DNA from: CAVVSD01 sp963757125
GTDB lineage: Bacteria; Actinomycetota; Thermoleophilia; Solirubrobacterales; Solirubrobacteraceae
Reading direction: 5' to 3'
Assembly: GCA_963757125.1 (NCBI GenBank)
Contig: CAVWQP010000002.1
Coordinates: forward strand, 186,001 to 250,000
Length of the DNA stretch: 64,000 nucleotides
A model generated the notes under the pieces. The model was given only the letters and a program-made list of their open reading frames with translations, was not told where the DNA came from and made no database searches. Every line of letters begins with the position of its first letter. Position 1 is the stretch's first letter. The position numbers were made by a program, and so were the translations under genes. Below are positions 1-15,545 of the stretch, piece by piece.

Positions 1-641
1 CTACACGTACTTCACCTGGAAGAGCTCGCGCTTGGAGCTCACCGAGTACGTGAGCGAGCTGGCGGGCAGCGGGGAGCAGGAGTACTTCCGCCCCAACTTC
101 TTCGTGAACACGCCCGACATCCTCACCGAGGAGCTGCAGGTCGGCGGCCCGGCGAAGTTCGCCAGCCGCCTCGTCCTCGCCGCGACCCTCAGCCCCAGCT
201 ACGGCGTCTACTCGGGCTTCGAGCACTACGAGCACGAGCCGGTCGCCCCCGGCTCGGAGGAGTACCTGGACTCCGAGAAGTACCAGCTGCGCGAGCGCGA
301 CCTGGACGGTCCGCTGCATGCCGCTCATCGGCCGGCTGAACGCGATCCGGCGCGCCCATCCGGCGCTGCGCGAGTTCGCGAACATCCGCTTCCTGGAGAC
401 GGAGAACGACGCCCTCATCGCGTACGCCAAGCGCACGGGTGACGACGTGGTCATCACGGTGGTGTCCCTCGATCCGGGGGCCGACCAGGAAGGGGTCGTG
501 CATCGTGCCGTCCGAGCTGGGGCTCCCGCCGTCCTTCGCGGTGCGCGACGAGCTGGCCACCGGAAGCCGGTTCCACTGGCGCCTCGGGCGCAACTTCGTG
601 CGCCTCGCACCCGGCCAGGCCCACGTCCTCGGGGTGGAGGC

Positions 642-645
<4 letters not shown>
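1..645 (+). pseudogene. glgE: GlgE maltosyltransferase, 3' part, frame broken twice
   Basis: This is the C-terminal part of the alpha-1,4-glucan:maltose-1-phosphate maltosyltransferase, which adds maltosyl units from maltose-1-phosphate to alpha-glucan. The 5' part lies outside the window. The protein reads in frame from position 2 (YTYFTWKSSRLELTEY), shifts by +1 near 317, continues with PLIGRLNAIRRAHPALREF, shifts by +1 again near 501, and ends with a beta-rich C-terminal domain (LGLPPSF...HVLGVEA) at a TGA overlapping the GTG of treS. Both shifts leave conserved-looking sequence on each side, so sequencing error is more likely than decay. The neighbours treS, maltokinase and glgB complete the GlgE pathway, which supports the call. 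Confidence 0.85.
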
Positions 646-2301
<1,656 letters not shown>

Positions 2302-2318
<17 letters not shown>

Positions 2319-3626
2319 CCTCATCCGCTCCATCGACGACGACGCGCTCTCCGACTGGATCGTCGGCCAGCGCTGGTTCGCGTCGAAGGCGCGCGACGTC
2401 ACGATCGGGCTCGTCGAGGTGCTCGTGCTCGACGAGGACCCGCCGCTCGGACTCGCGCTCGTCGAGGCGCGCTTCGCCGCGGGGACGCACGACCTCTACC
2501 AGCTCCTCGTCGGCCCCGGCGACCTCGAGGCGATGACGACGCCGGCGCCGGCCAGGGCGCTGGCGCGCCTGCTGACCGGCGAGGCGCGGGTCCAGGGCGA
2601 GCACGGCGTGATCGCGTTCCACTGGTCCGGCGAGCCGCTGGCCGCGGAGAACGTGCGCCTCATGGGCGCCGAGCAGTCCAACACGTCGATCGTCATCGAC
2701 GAGTCCGCGGTGCTGAAGGTGTTTCGCCGCCTCGAGGCCGGGGACAACCCGGAGCTCGAGATGGTCCGCTTCCTCACCAGCCGTGGCTTCGAGAACGTCC
2801 CCGCCCTGCGCGGCTGGTACGCGCTGGAGGGCGAGCTCCTCGACGCGACCCTCGGCGTCGCCCAGGAGCTCGTGAGCGACGGCCGCGACGGCTGGGACAT
2901 GGTGCTCGAGACCCTCGCGACGGACCCGGAGCACGCGCTCGACGACCTCGGCGAGCTCGGCGAGGTCATCGGTCGGATGCACACCGTCCTGGGGTCGGAC
3001 ATCACCGACCCGGACTTCTCGCCCGACGATCCCGGCGAGGAGGGCCTCGCGCTGCTCACCGCGACGATCGACGAGGAGATCGAGCGCGTGTTCCTCGACC
3101 TGCCCGCCGACGACGAGGCGCTCGCCCCGATCGCCGGCCGCGGCGAGGAGATCCGGGATCGCCTGCAGCTCATGTCGCACGTCGTCGTCGGCGGGAAGCT
3201 CATCCGCCACCACGGCGACCTGCATCTCGGCCAGACGCTGCGCACGCCGGACCGCTGGGTCGTCCTCGACTTCGAGGGCGAGCCCGCGCGCTCGCTCATC
3301 GACCGGCGCCGCAAGCGCTCGCCGCTGCGCGACGTCGCGGGGATGCTGCGGTCGTTCGCCTACGCCGCCACGGCGGCGAGCCTGCTGAAGGGCGCGACCG
3401 TGCCCGAGGACTGGGAGGCGACCGCGCGCGAGCGCTTCCTGAACGGCTACTTCACCGAGGTCGACGCGGGGCTGCTGCCCGCGAGCGAGGCCGGCATCCG
3501 CCAGCTCCTCGCGATCTTCGAGCTGGAGAAGGCCGTCTACGAGCTGCGCTACGAGCTCAACAACAGGCCGGACTGGGTGCCGATCCCCGTCGCCGGCATA
3601 GCCCGCCTGCTCCAGGAGCCGCTCAC

Positions 3627-3630
<4 letters not shown>
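2302..3630 (+). CDS. mak: Maltokinase
   Basis: The enzyme phosphorylates maltose with ATP to give maltose-1-phosphate, the donor for GlgE. The 442-residue product has the aminoglycoside-phosphotransferase-like kinase fold. HGDLHLGQ near residue 303 holds the catalytic Asp and DFEGEP near 323 is the metal-binding motif typical of maltokinases. The ATG at 2302 lies inside the end of treS (17 bp overlap), which implies translational coupling. The stop overlaps the glgB ATG. The order treS-mak-glgB next to glgE is the classic actinobacterial GlgE pathway cluster. The symbol is also written pep2 in Mycobacterium. Confidence 0.9.
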
Positions 3631-5808
<2,178 letters not shown>

Positions 5809-5818
5809 ATTCACGGCC

Positions 5819-6223
5819 ATGACGCTGTTCGGCGACGAGCATGTCCGCCGCTACCGGGAGACCGGTGGCGAGGTGGGCCACGACTGGGAGGGGACGCAGG
5901 CCCTCATCCTCTCCACGACCGGGCGCAAGTCCGGTGAGCAGCGCGACAACGCGCTGATCTACGGCCGCAACGGGGACGACCTGCTGGTCGTCGCGTCGAA
6001 GGGCGGGGCCGACGCGCCGCCGGCCTGGTACCTGAACCTCCAGGCCGATCCGCAGGCCGAGGTGCAGCTCCGCGACGAGGTCTTCAAGGTGCGGGCCCGC
6101 GACGCGACCGACGAGGAGAAGCCGGAGCTCTGGGCCGAGATGGTGACCCACTGGCCGGCCTACGACGAGTACCAGACGAAGACGGAGCGCCCGATCCCCG
6201 TCGTCGTGCTCGAACGAGCCTGA
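5819..6223 (+). CDS. Nitroreductase/deazaflavin (F420)-dependent oxidoreductase family protein
   Basis: This 134-residue protein belongs to the Ddn-like split-barrel family common in F420-producing actinobacteria. The sequence shows the family pattern: ILSTTGRKSGEQRDN followed by a glycine-rich strand, VASKGGADAPPAWYLNL, and a C-terminal PIPVVVLER strand. Family members bind F420 or flavin and reduce varied substrates; the substrate here cannot be told. It starts 10 bases after glgB and ends 1 base before the SDR gene, so it is probably co-transcribed with the glucan genes, though a functional link is not obvious. Confidence 0.85.
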   Translation: MTLFGDEHVRRYRETGGEVGHDWEGTQALILSTTGRKSGEQRDNALIYGRNGDDLLVVASKGGADAPPAWYLNLQADPQAEVQLRDEVFKVRARDATDEEKPELWAEMVTHWPAYDEYQTKTERPIPVVVLERA

Positions 6224-6224
6224 G

Positions 6225-6986
6225 GTGCCACGCCTGGAGGGGAAGGTCGCGCTCGTCACCGGCGGCGGCGGGAGCATCGGCGGCGCGACCGCCAGGGCCT
6301 TCGCCGCGGAGGGGGCGAAGGTCGTGGTGGCCGACATCGACGCCGACGGGGTGGAGCGGGTCGTCTCCGAGCTGGGCGCCGACGTCGCGGTCGGCGCGGT
6401 CGGCGACGTCACGGACTCGGCGGCGGTCGCCGCGGCCGTGCAGCTCGCGGTGGAGCGCTTCGGCGGGCTGCACATCGCCTTCGCCAACGCCGGCGTGTTC
6501 GGCAGCCACGCGTCGGTCGCGGAGTACCCGGAGGACGTCTTCGACCAGGTGATGGCGGTCAACGTCAAGGGCTCCTTCCTCGTCTGCAAGCACGCGATGG
6601 CGGCGATGGGCGACGGGCCCGGCTCGATCGTCATCAACTCGAGCGTCGTGGGCCTGACGTCCGCGCCCGGGATCCTCGGCTACGCCACCGCGAAGCACGC
6701 GCTCGTCGGCCTCATGCGGACGGCGGCGCAGGAGGGCGCGAAGCAGGGCATCCGGGTGAACAGCATCCATCCCGGGCCCGTCGACAACCGCTTCCAGCAC
6801 ACGATCGAGGTGGGCGCGACCGGGGCGACCGAGGACGAGGCGACGGCGATCTTCGACGGGATGATCCCGCTCGACCGCCACGCGCGGCCGGACGAGATCG
6901 CCAGCGCCGTGCTGTTCCTCGCGAGCGACGAGTCGTCGTTCATCACCGGGGCCACGATCGCGGCCGACGGGGGGCTCAGCATCTAA
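6225..6986 (+). CDS. SDR family NAD(P)-dependent oxidoreductase
   Basis: This is a 253-residue classical short-chain dehydrogenase/reductase. The nucleotide-binding motif TGGGGSIGGA lies near residues 11-20, the NAG motif is in FANAGVFG, and the catalytic Ser and YxxxK are in NSSVVG and YATAK near residue 153. The C-terminal SSFITGATIAADGG segment is typical. An acidic residue after strand 2 (VVVADIDAD) suggests NAD preference. The substrate is unknown. GTG at 6225 follows the previous stop by one base, which suggests coupling. Confidence 0.88.
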   Translation: MPRLEGKVALVTGGGGSIGGATARAFAAEGAKVVVADIDADGVERVVSELGADVAVGAVGDVTDSAAVAAAVQLAVERFGGLHIAFANAGVFGSHASVAEYPEDVFDQVMAVNVKGSFLVCKHAMAAMGDGPGSIVINSSVVGLTSAPGILGYATAKHALVGLMRTAAQEGAKQGIRVNSIHPGPVDNRFQHTIEVGATGATEDEATAIFDGMIPLDRHARPDEIASAVLFLASDESSFITGATIAADGGLSI

Positions 6987-7017
6987 AGCGACTCCGACAC
7001 GTGCCGACGAAACGGGC

Positions 7018-8817
7018 GTGCACGTGTCGCGGGTCGTCGCTGTCCTCGTGGGCCTGGTCCTCCTGGCCGTCACCGCCGTCGCGGCGACCATCGGGTTCTC
7101 CTACGACGCCCGCCAGGACCGCAACGAGCGCACCGACGTGCGCCGCGTCGCGCTGCGCTCGCTCATGAGCGAGCTCGACGGCCTCGTCGCGACGACGCAC
7201 CAGGTCTCCGCCCTGTTCGAGGCGTCCAACGGCGTGTCCGAGACGGAGTTCTCGACCTTCACCCGCCCGATGCTGCGCGACGGCAGCGCCTCCACGTTCG
7301 CCTGGGTCCAGCACGTCGACGGGGCCGACCGCGCGCGCTTCGAGCACGCCAGCGGCCACGCGATCAAGCAGCTGACCCCGGACGGCCACGTGGTCTTCGC
7401 CGGCGTCCGCGCGAGCTACGACGCCTCCCGGTACGTCGAGCAGGCGACGCCCACGCCGACCCCTCTCGGGGTCGACGCCGCGGCCGACCCCGCGCGCCGC
7501 CGGGCGCTGCGTGCCGCCGCCACGCTGAACGAGCCGCAGGCCACCGCCGTCAGCCGCCTCGTCGGCTCCAACGTCCCGGGCATCCTCGTCTACGCGCCCG
7601 TGCGGTCCCACGACGGGGCGTTCCTCGGCTCGGCCGTCGGCGCCTTCCGGCTCCCCGAGCTCGTCCACGCGATGACCGGCATGCTCCCGGACGGCACCGC
7701 GTTCGAGCTGCGCCAGGGCACGACGCGCGTCGGCGGGCACGGCCGTCTCGCCCGCGACGCCGACAGCTGGACCGTCGCCATCGCCGGGCAGCAGTGGAAC
7801 CTGCGCACGTCGCCGCCCGCGAGGTCCCATCTCAGCTGGGGCGTCATCGCCCTGATCGTCGGCGGCCTGCTCAGCGCGCTCGTGGCCGTCTCGCTCTCCA
7901 GGCTCGCCCGCGAGGCGGGCCGGGCGGAGCGCAAGGCGTCCCAGAGCGAAGAGCGCTTCGCCAACGCGTTCGACCACGCGCCGGTCGGCATGGCGCTGCT
8001 GGACCGCGACTGCCGCCACGTGCGCGTCAACGACGCGCTCGCGGCGATGCTCGGCCGCACCCGCGAGGAGCTGACCGGCATGCCCGCCACCCGGGTCATG
8101 CCGCCCGACGAGGCGGCCGCGTGCATCGCGCTCATCGCGGCGCTCATCCGGGGCGACCAGGCGTCGTTCAGCGGCGACACGAACCTCCTCGCCGCGGACG
8201 GGCGCCGCATTCGCGCAGCCGTGCACATGACGCTCGTCGACGGCACCGGCGAGGGCGACGCCCCGGTGCTCGTCCACGCCGTGGACGTGACCGAGCAGCG
8301 CCTCGCCGAGCGCCGCATGCGCCACCTCGTCGACCACGACCCGCTGACCGGCCTGCTGAACCGCCGCGGGCTCGCGGCCGCGATGCAGACCCAGGTCGCC
8401 CAGAGCCGCCGCTACGGCACCGCCGGCGCGCTCCTGGTCCTCGACCTCGACGGCTTCAAGGCGATCAACGACACCCTCGGCCACGACGCCGGCGACAAGC
8501 TGCTCGTCCGGATCGCCGACGAGCTGCGCGCCTGCCTGCGCGAGACCGACGTGCTCGCCCGTCTCGGCGGTGACGAGTTCGCGGTGATCCTGCCGCGCGA
8601 GACGCTCGACGAGGCCGCGGTCGTCGCCGGGAAGATCACCGAGCGGCTGCGTGCGACCGGCGAGCGAGTCACCGCCAGCGTGGGTGTCGCGCCCTTCTCC
8701 GCCGAGCACGAGAGCGGCGACGACGTCATGCGCGCGGCGGACCTGGCGATGTACTCGGCGAAGGCAGCGGGGCGCGATCGTCACGCCGTGGCGGGTCGCC
8801 ACCCAGACCTCGTGTAG
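7018..8817 (+). CDS. CHASE-PAS-GGDEF membrane diguanylate cyclase
   Basis: This protein is predicted to make cyclic di-GMP in response to an extracytoplasmic cue. In its 599 residues, a first membrane helix lies at about 5-27, a CHASE-type periplasmic sensor at about 40-220, a second helix at about 275-297, a PAS domain at about 315-430 and a GGDEF domain at about 440-595. The active-site motif is intact (RLGGDEF near 516), and an RETD inhibitory I-site lies five residues before it, so product inhibition is expected. It lies between the SDR gene and treZ on the same strand, with 31 bases before and 21 after, inside the glucan/trehalose locus. No EAL domain is present. The start could also be the GTG two codons later. 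Confidence 0.88.
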   Translation: MHVSRVVAVLVGLVLLAVTAVAATIGFSYDARQDRNERTDVRRVALRSLMSELDGLVATTHQVSALFEASNGVSETEFSTFTRPMLRDGSASTFAWVQHVDGADRARFEHASGHAIKQLTPDGHVVFAGVRASYDASRYVEQATPTPTPLGVDAAADPARRRALRAAATLNEPQATAVSRLVGSNVPGILVYAPVRSHDGAFLGSAVGAFRLPELVHAMTGMLPDGTAFELRQGTTRVGGHGRLARDADSWTVAIAGQQWNLRTSPPARSHLSWGVIALIVGGLLSALVAVSLSRLAREAGRAERKASQSEERFANAFDHAPVGMALLDRDCRHVRVNDALAAMLGRTREELTGMPATRVMPPDEAAACIALIAALIRGDQASFSGDTNLLAADGRRIRAAVHMTLVDGTGEGDAPVLVHAVDVTEQRLAERRMRHLVDHDPLTGLLNRRGLAAAMQTQVAQSRRYGTAGALLVLDLDGFKAINDTLGHDAGDKLLVRIADELRACLRETDVLARLGGDEFAVILPRETLDEAAVVAGKITERLRATGERVTASVGVAPFSAEHESGDDVMRAADLAMYSAKAAGRDRHAVAGRHPDLV

Positions 8818-8838
8818 AGGCCGCCGGTCAGCGGGTAG

Positions 8839-10502
8839 ATGAGCCCGCTCGTGCACGACGACCAGCTGCCCTTCGAGCGCCCGCTCGGCGCCCGCCCCGC
8901 CGGCGACGGACTCACCGAGTTCCGCGTCTGGGCGCCGCATGCGCGCGAGGTCGCGGTGCGCGTCCGCGGCGCCGACCACCCGCTCCCCGACGAGGGGTTG
9001 GGGGTCAACGCGGGCACCGTTCCCGCCGCGCACGGCGACGACTACCTGCTCGTCGCCGACGGGACCGCGTGGCCGGACCCGTGCTCGCGCTGGCAGCCGT
9101 ACGGGCTGCGCGGTGCCAGCCGCGTCTTCGACCCCGCCGCCGTGACGTGGACCGACGAGGGCTTCACGCCACCGGCCGCGGCGGACGCGGTGGTCTACGA
9201 GCTGCACATCGGGACGTTCACGCAGGCGGGGACGTTCGACGCGGCGATCGAGCACCTGCCGGGGCTCGCGGAGCTCGGCTTCACCGTCGTGGAGGTCATG
9301 CCCGTCGCGGAGTTCCCCGGCGAGCGCGGCTGGGGCTACGACGGGGCGTTCCTGTGGAGCGCGCAGTCCAGCTACGGCGGCCCCGAGGGCTTCGCCCGCT
9401 TCGTCGACGCAGCCCACGCCGCCGGGCTGGCCGTGATCCTCGACCTCGTGCCCAACCACGTCGGCGCCTCCGGGGCGCCGGCGCTCGAGGCGTTCGGCGC
9501 GTACTTCACCGATCGCTACGGCACGTTCTGGGGCCGGGCGATCAACTACGACGACGCGCTGAGCGACGGCACGCGCGAGTGGCTCGTGCAGGCCGGCGAG
9601 GCGTGGGTGACCGACCTGCACCTCGACGGGTTCCGCCTCGACGCCATCCACGCCGTCTACGACATGTCGGCGCGGCACGTCCTCGCGCAGTTCGCCGAGC
9701 GCGTGCACGCCGCGCGGCCGGGCGCGCTCGTCATCGCCGAGAGCGGGCTGAACGACCCGAAGGTGATGCGCCCCGAGGCGGCAGGCGGCTTCGGCCACGA
9801 CGCCGCCTGGGCCGACGACTTCCACCACGCGCTGCGCACGCTGCTCACCGGCGACCGCGACGGCTACTACGCGGAGTTCGGGGACGTGGAGCAGCTGGCC
9901 AAGGCGTTCCGCCGCCCGCACGTCCACGACGGTCAGTACTCGACGTTCCGCCGGCAGCGCTTCGGCGCGCCCGCCGAGGACGTGCCGCCCCACGGCTTCG
10001 TCGTGTTCTCCGCCAACCACGACCAGATCGGCAACCGGGCGTTCGGGGATCGGCTGCCGCGCGAGGTCCGGGCGCTCGCCGCGATGTGCACGCTGTTCTC
10101 GCCGTTCATCCCGCTCGTGTTCCAGGGCGAGGAGTACGGGGAGGACGCGCCGTTCCAGTTCTTCACGGACCACATCGACGAGGACATCGCGGAGGCCACT
10201 CGCAAGGGGCGCAGGGAGGAGTTCGCGTCCTTCGCCGCGTTCTCGGGCGAGGACGTCCCGGACCCGCAGGCGCTCGAGACGTTCGAGCGGTCGAAGCTCA
10301 CCCGCGTGGCCGACCCGGAGATCGCCGACGTGTACCGGCGGATGCTCCGCCTGCGGCGCGAGCTGCCGCCCGGCGACGTGGACGAGATCGCCTTCGACGC
10401 CGCCGTCCCGTCGTTGCGGGTGACCCGCGGGCCGTGGACCCTCGTGTGTGACTTCGCGGAGATGTCCGGTGAGATCGTGGGCCCCGGGTATGGTGGCGCC
10501 GC

Positions 10503-10506
<4 letters not shown>
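8839..10506 (+). CDS. treZ: Malto-oligosyltrehalose trehalohydrolase TreZ
   Basis: The enzyme releases trehalose from the maltooligosyl-trehalose made by TreY. The 555-residue GH13 protein begins with the family's beta-sandwich (RPAGDGLTEFRVWAPHA). The catalytic-domain motifs are LDLVPNHVG, GFRLDAIHAVYDM near residue 262, VIAESGLND and FSANHDQIGNR. Length is normal. The stop overlaps the glgX GTG. Together with treY two genes downstream it forms the TreYZ route, which makes trehalose from glucan. Confidence 0.93.
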
Positions 10507-12631
<2,125 letters not shown>

Positions 12632-12635
<4 letters not shown>

Positions 12636-14608
12636 CGGAGCTGCGCGCCACCTACCGCCTGCAGCTGTCGGGCGACTTCGACCTCCACGCCGCGCGCGAG
12701 CTCGTCCCGTACCTGCGCGACCTCGGCATCTCGCATCTGTACCTCTCGCCGTCGCTGCAGGCGCGCAGCGGCTCGACGCACGGCTACGACGTCGTCGACC
12801 CCACGCGCGTGTCGGACGCGCTCGGCGGCGAGGACGCGCTGCGGGCGCTGGCCGCCGAGGGGCTCGGGGTGATCCTCGACATCGTCCCGAACCACATGGG
12901 GACGGGCGACGAGAACCGCTGGTGGCCCGATCCGGAGATCTTCGACATCGATCCGGAGAGCGGCTGGTACCGCCGGTTCTTCGACATCGACGACCTCGCC
13001 GCGGTCCGTGTCGAGCGCAAGGAGGTCTTCGACCTCCTGCACGGCAAGGTCCTCGAGCTCGTGCGCGACGGCGTCATCGACGGCGTCCGCGTCGACCATC
13101 CCGACGGCCTGGCCGACCCCGCCGGCTATCTGCGGCGGCTGCAGGACGCCGGCGTCCCCCACGTGTGGGTCGAGAAGATCCTCGCGGTCGGCGAGCGCGT
13201 GCGCGACTGGCCGGTCGACGGGACCGTCGGCTACGAGTTCCTCGTCGACGTCGGCGCGCTGTTCGTCGACCCCGCCGGCGAGGCGATGCTGACCGACCTC
13301 TGGCGGACCGTCTCGGGCGACGCCCGTCCGTTCGAGGACCTCATGATCGCCTCCCAGATCGAGCTGGCGACCGGGACGTTCGCGCGCGAGGTCGACCGCC
13401 TGCGGGTCCTTCTCGGCGACGACGACGCCCCGATCCCGGAGGCGCTCGCCGAGCTGCCGGTCTACCGCACCTACGTCGAGCCCTGGAGCGGGAAGGTCGC
13501 CGACGAGGACCGCGAGGCGATCGCGGCCTCGGGCATGGCGCCGTCGCTCGCCCGGATCCTCCTGCTCGAGGAGCCGGGCAGCGAGGACTTCGTGACGCGC
13601 TTCCAGCAGACGTCGCCCCCGGTGACCGCGAAGGGCGTCGAGGACACCGCGTTCTACCGCTACGGGCGGCTCATGGCGCTCAACGAGGTCGGCGGCGAGC
13701 CGGCGCGCTTCGGCATGTCGGTCGCCGACTTCCACGCGGCCAACGAGGAGCGCGCGCGGCGCTTCCCGCGCAACCTGCTCGTCACGAGCACCCACGACAC
13801 GAAGCGCTCGGCCGACGCGAGGGCGCGCATCGGCGCGCTCGCCTCGATGCCCGACGACTGGGCCGCCGCGGTGCAACGGTGGCTGGACCTCACCCGCGAT
13901 CTCGTCACGGACGGCGCGCCCGACGGCGCGGAGCGCTACATGGTCCTCCAGAACCTGCTCGCGGCCTGGCCGATCTCCGCGGAGCGGATGGAGGGCTTCG
14001 TGGAGAAGTCGCTGCGCGAGGCGAAGGTCCACACGAACTGGGCGGAGCCCGACGAGGCCTACGAGGCCGCGGTCAAGCGCTACGCGACGGGCCTGCTGGA
14101 GCACGAGGCGTTCCTGGCCGACTTCGAGCCGTTCCTCTCCGAGCTCCTGCCGATGGCCGAGCGTCACGCGCTCGGGCAGCTGCTGCTCAAGCTCACCGTC
14201 CCCGGCCTGCCCGACGTCTACGGCGGCGACGACCTGTGGTTCCTCGCGCTCGTCGACCCCGACAACCGCCGGCCGGTCGACTGGGCCGCCAGGCGGGAGG
14301 CGCTCGACGCACTGCGCGCCGGTGCCGCGCCGACGCGCGAGACCGTGAAGCTCTGGCTCATCTGGCGCGCGCTGGACCTGCGGGCGCGGCGGCCGGACGC
14401 GTTCGCCGGCGCGTACACGCCGCTCGACGCGGGCGACGGGACCGTCGCGTTCCTGCGCGGCGACGGCGAGGTGCTCGTCGCGGTCCGCGTCCGCGAGGAC
14501 GCCGCGGCGTTCGAGCCGCCGGCGGGCGAGTGGCGCGACGTGCTGGCCGGCGCGCCGGCCGACTACGGGCTCGTGCTGCTGGAGCGCGCCGACGCGATCG
14601 CCGCGTAA
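12632..14608 (+). CDS. treY: Maltooligosyl trehalose synthase TreY (short form)
   Basis: The enzyme turns the reducing-end alpha-1,4 bond of maltodextrin into an alpha,alpha-1,1 bond, making the TreZ substrate. Family signatures are LRATYRLQL at the N-terminus, LYLSPSLQARSGSTHGYDV, ILDIVPNHMG, GVRVDHPDGLADP near residue 150 and STHDTKRSADAR near 385. At 658 residues it is shorter than the 700-800 I expect for TreY. The segment between IVPNHMG and FFDIDDLA is condensed, with no sign of a frameshift. Its last 46 bases overlap the convergent LuxR-type gene. Confidence 0.92.
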
Positions 14609-15273
14609 CGTCCCGCCACGCCGAGCTTGCGGTACGCGTGCTCGAGGTGCTTCTCGACCGTGCGCCGGCTGATGTGGAGCGCGAAGCCGATCTCGGCGTT
14701 CGTCGCCCCGCGCTCGATGAGCCCCATGATCTGCGCCTCGCGCTCGGTGAGCGCGGCGTGCGCGCCCGTGGTGGCCGTCGCGCGGCGCGCCGCCACGGCG
14801 AGTGCGGGGCGGACGCGGGCGAGCAGCGCCCGCTCGTCCTCCGCGAAGTCGCGCCCCGCGCGGTGGAAGGCGATGCCGATCGTGCGCCCCGAGGTCCATG
14901 GCAGGGCGACGCACAGCGCGCGGTCGACCCCGAGCGGCGCGTAGAAGTCCGCGTAGACCCCGAGCTCGCGCAGCCCTCGTCCGCTCACGAAGTCCGACAG
15001 CCGCAGCGGACCCGCATCGCCGGTCCGCAGGTGGTGAGCGATGAGCGGGTGCGCCGGGAGGTGTCGCGCGAACGCCGCGACGTCGATCTCCGCGCCGTCG
15101 GACGCCACCGCCACGACTGGTGCCATGCGCGCGACGTCGAACTCGCCCCAGACGACGTGGTCGCACGGGAGCAGCTCCGCCAGCGCGTCGACGACCCCGC
15201 GTCTCAGCGCGTCCGCGTCCGGTGCCGTCTCGGCGACGGCGAGCACGTCGAGGACCGGTGTCAGGTCGCGCAT
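14563..15273 (-). CDS. LuxR-type HTH transcriptional regulator
   Basis: The 236-residue protein has an N-terminal GAF-like sensing region (about 1-160) and a C-terminal LuxR/NarL helix-turn-helix (about 175-230: LTEREAQIMGLIERGATNAEI, then SRRTVEKHLEHAYRKLG). No receiver domain is visible, so it is not a standard response regulator. The ligand is unknown. It converges on treY with a 46 bp overlap of coding sequence. The ATG at 15273 gives a clean start; no strong Shine-Dalgarno is seen. Confidence 0.85.
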   Translation of the reverse strand: MRDLTPVLDVLAVAETAPDADALRRGVVDALAELLPCDHVVWGEFDVARMAPVVAVASDGAEIDVAAFARHLPAHPLIAHHLRTGDAGPLRLSDFVSGRGLRELGVYADFYAPLGVDRALCVALPWTSGRTIGIAFHRAGRDFAEDERALLARVRPALAVAARRATATTGAHAALTEREAQIMGLIERGATNAEIGFALHISRRTVEKHLEHAYRKLGVAGRYAAIASARSSSTSP

Positions 15274-15328
15274 GGACGCTCGGCGGCGAGCCTACGCCGC
15301 GCGAGCGTCCATGAACAGGTGCGTCGCG

Positions 15329-15532
15329 CTACGCCGGGCTGCCGGCCGGCGTGCCCTCCTGGATGCCGCCGCGGATCATGTCGCGCAGCTCCGCGTCGTC
15401 GGTGTGGCCGTGTACGGCCACCGCGTGCTGCACGGCGGCCTCGAGGACCTCGTCCTCGGAGTCGGCCGAGATCGCGATCGTGCAGTTCATCTCGCTCGGG
15501 ATCTGGCGGCAGTCGACGTACTTGCGGGCCAT
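15329..15532 (-). CDS. DUF1059 domain small protein
   Basis: This 67-residue protein matches the DUF1059 pattern: MARKYVDCRQIPSEMNC at the start, then CTIAISADSEDEVLEAAVQHAVAVHGH and a short acidic-to-basic tail. The function of the family is not established; the conserved Cys and His residues suggest metal binding. A good ribosome site (GGAGGGAG) precedes the ATG. It lies 13 bases downstream of the flavoprotein oxidase gene on the same strand and is probably co-transcribed with it. Confidence 0.85.
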   Translation of the reverse strand: MARKYVDCRQIPSEMNCTIAISADSEDEVLEAAVQHAVAVHGHTDDAELRDMIRGGIQEGTPAGSPA

Positions 15533-15545
15533 GGTGCTCCCTCCG

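Noticed and set aside
6976..10173. Antisense open frame of over 1000 codons
   Set aside because: It covers the diguanylate cyclase and treZ on the opposite strand; both have complete family motifs, so this is a GC-driven shadow.
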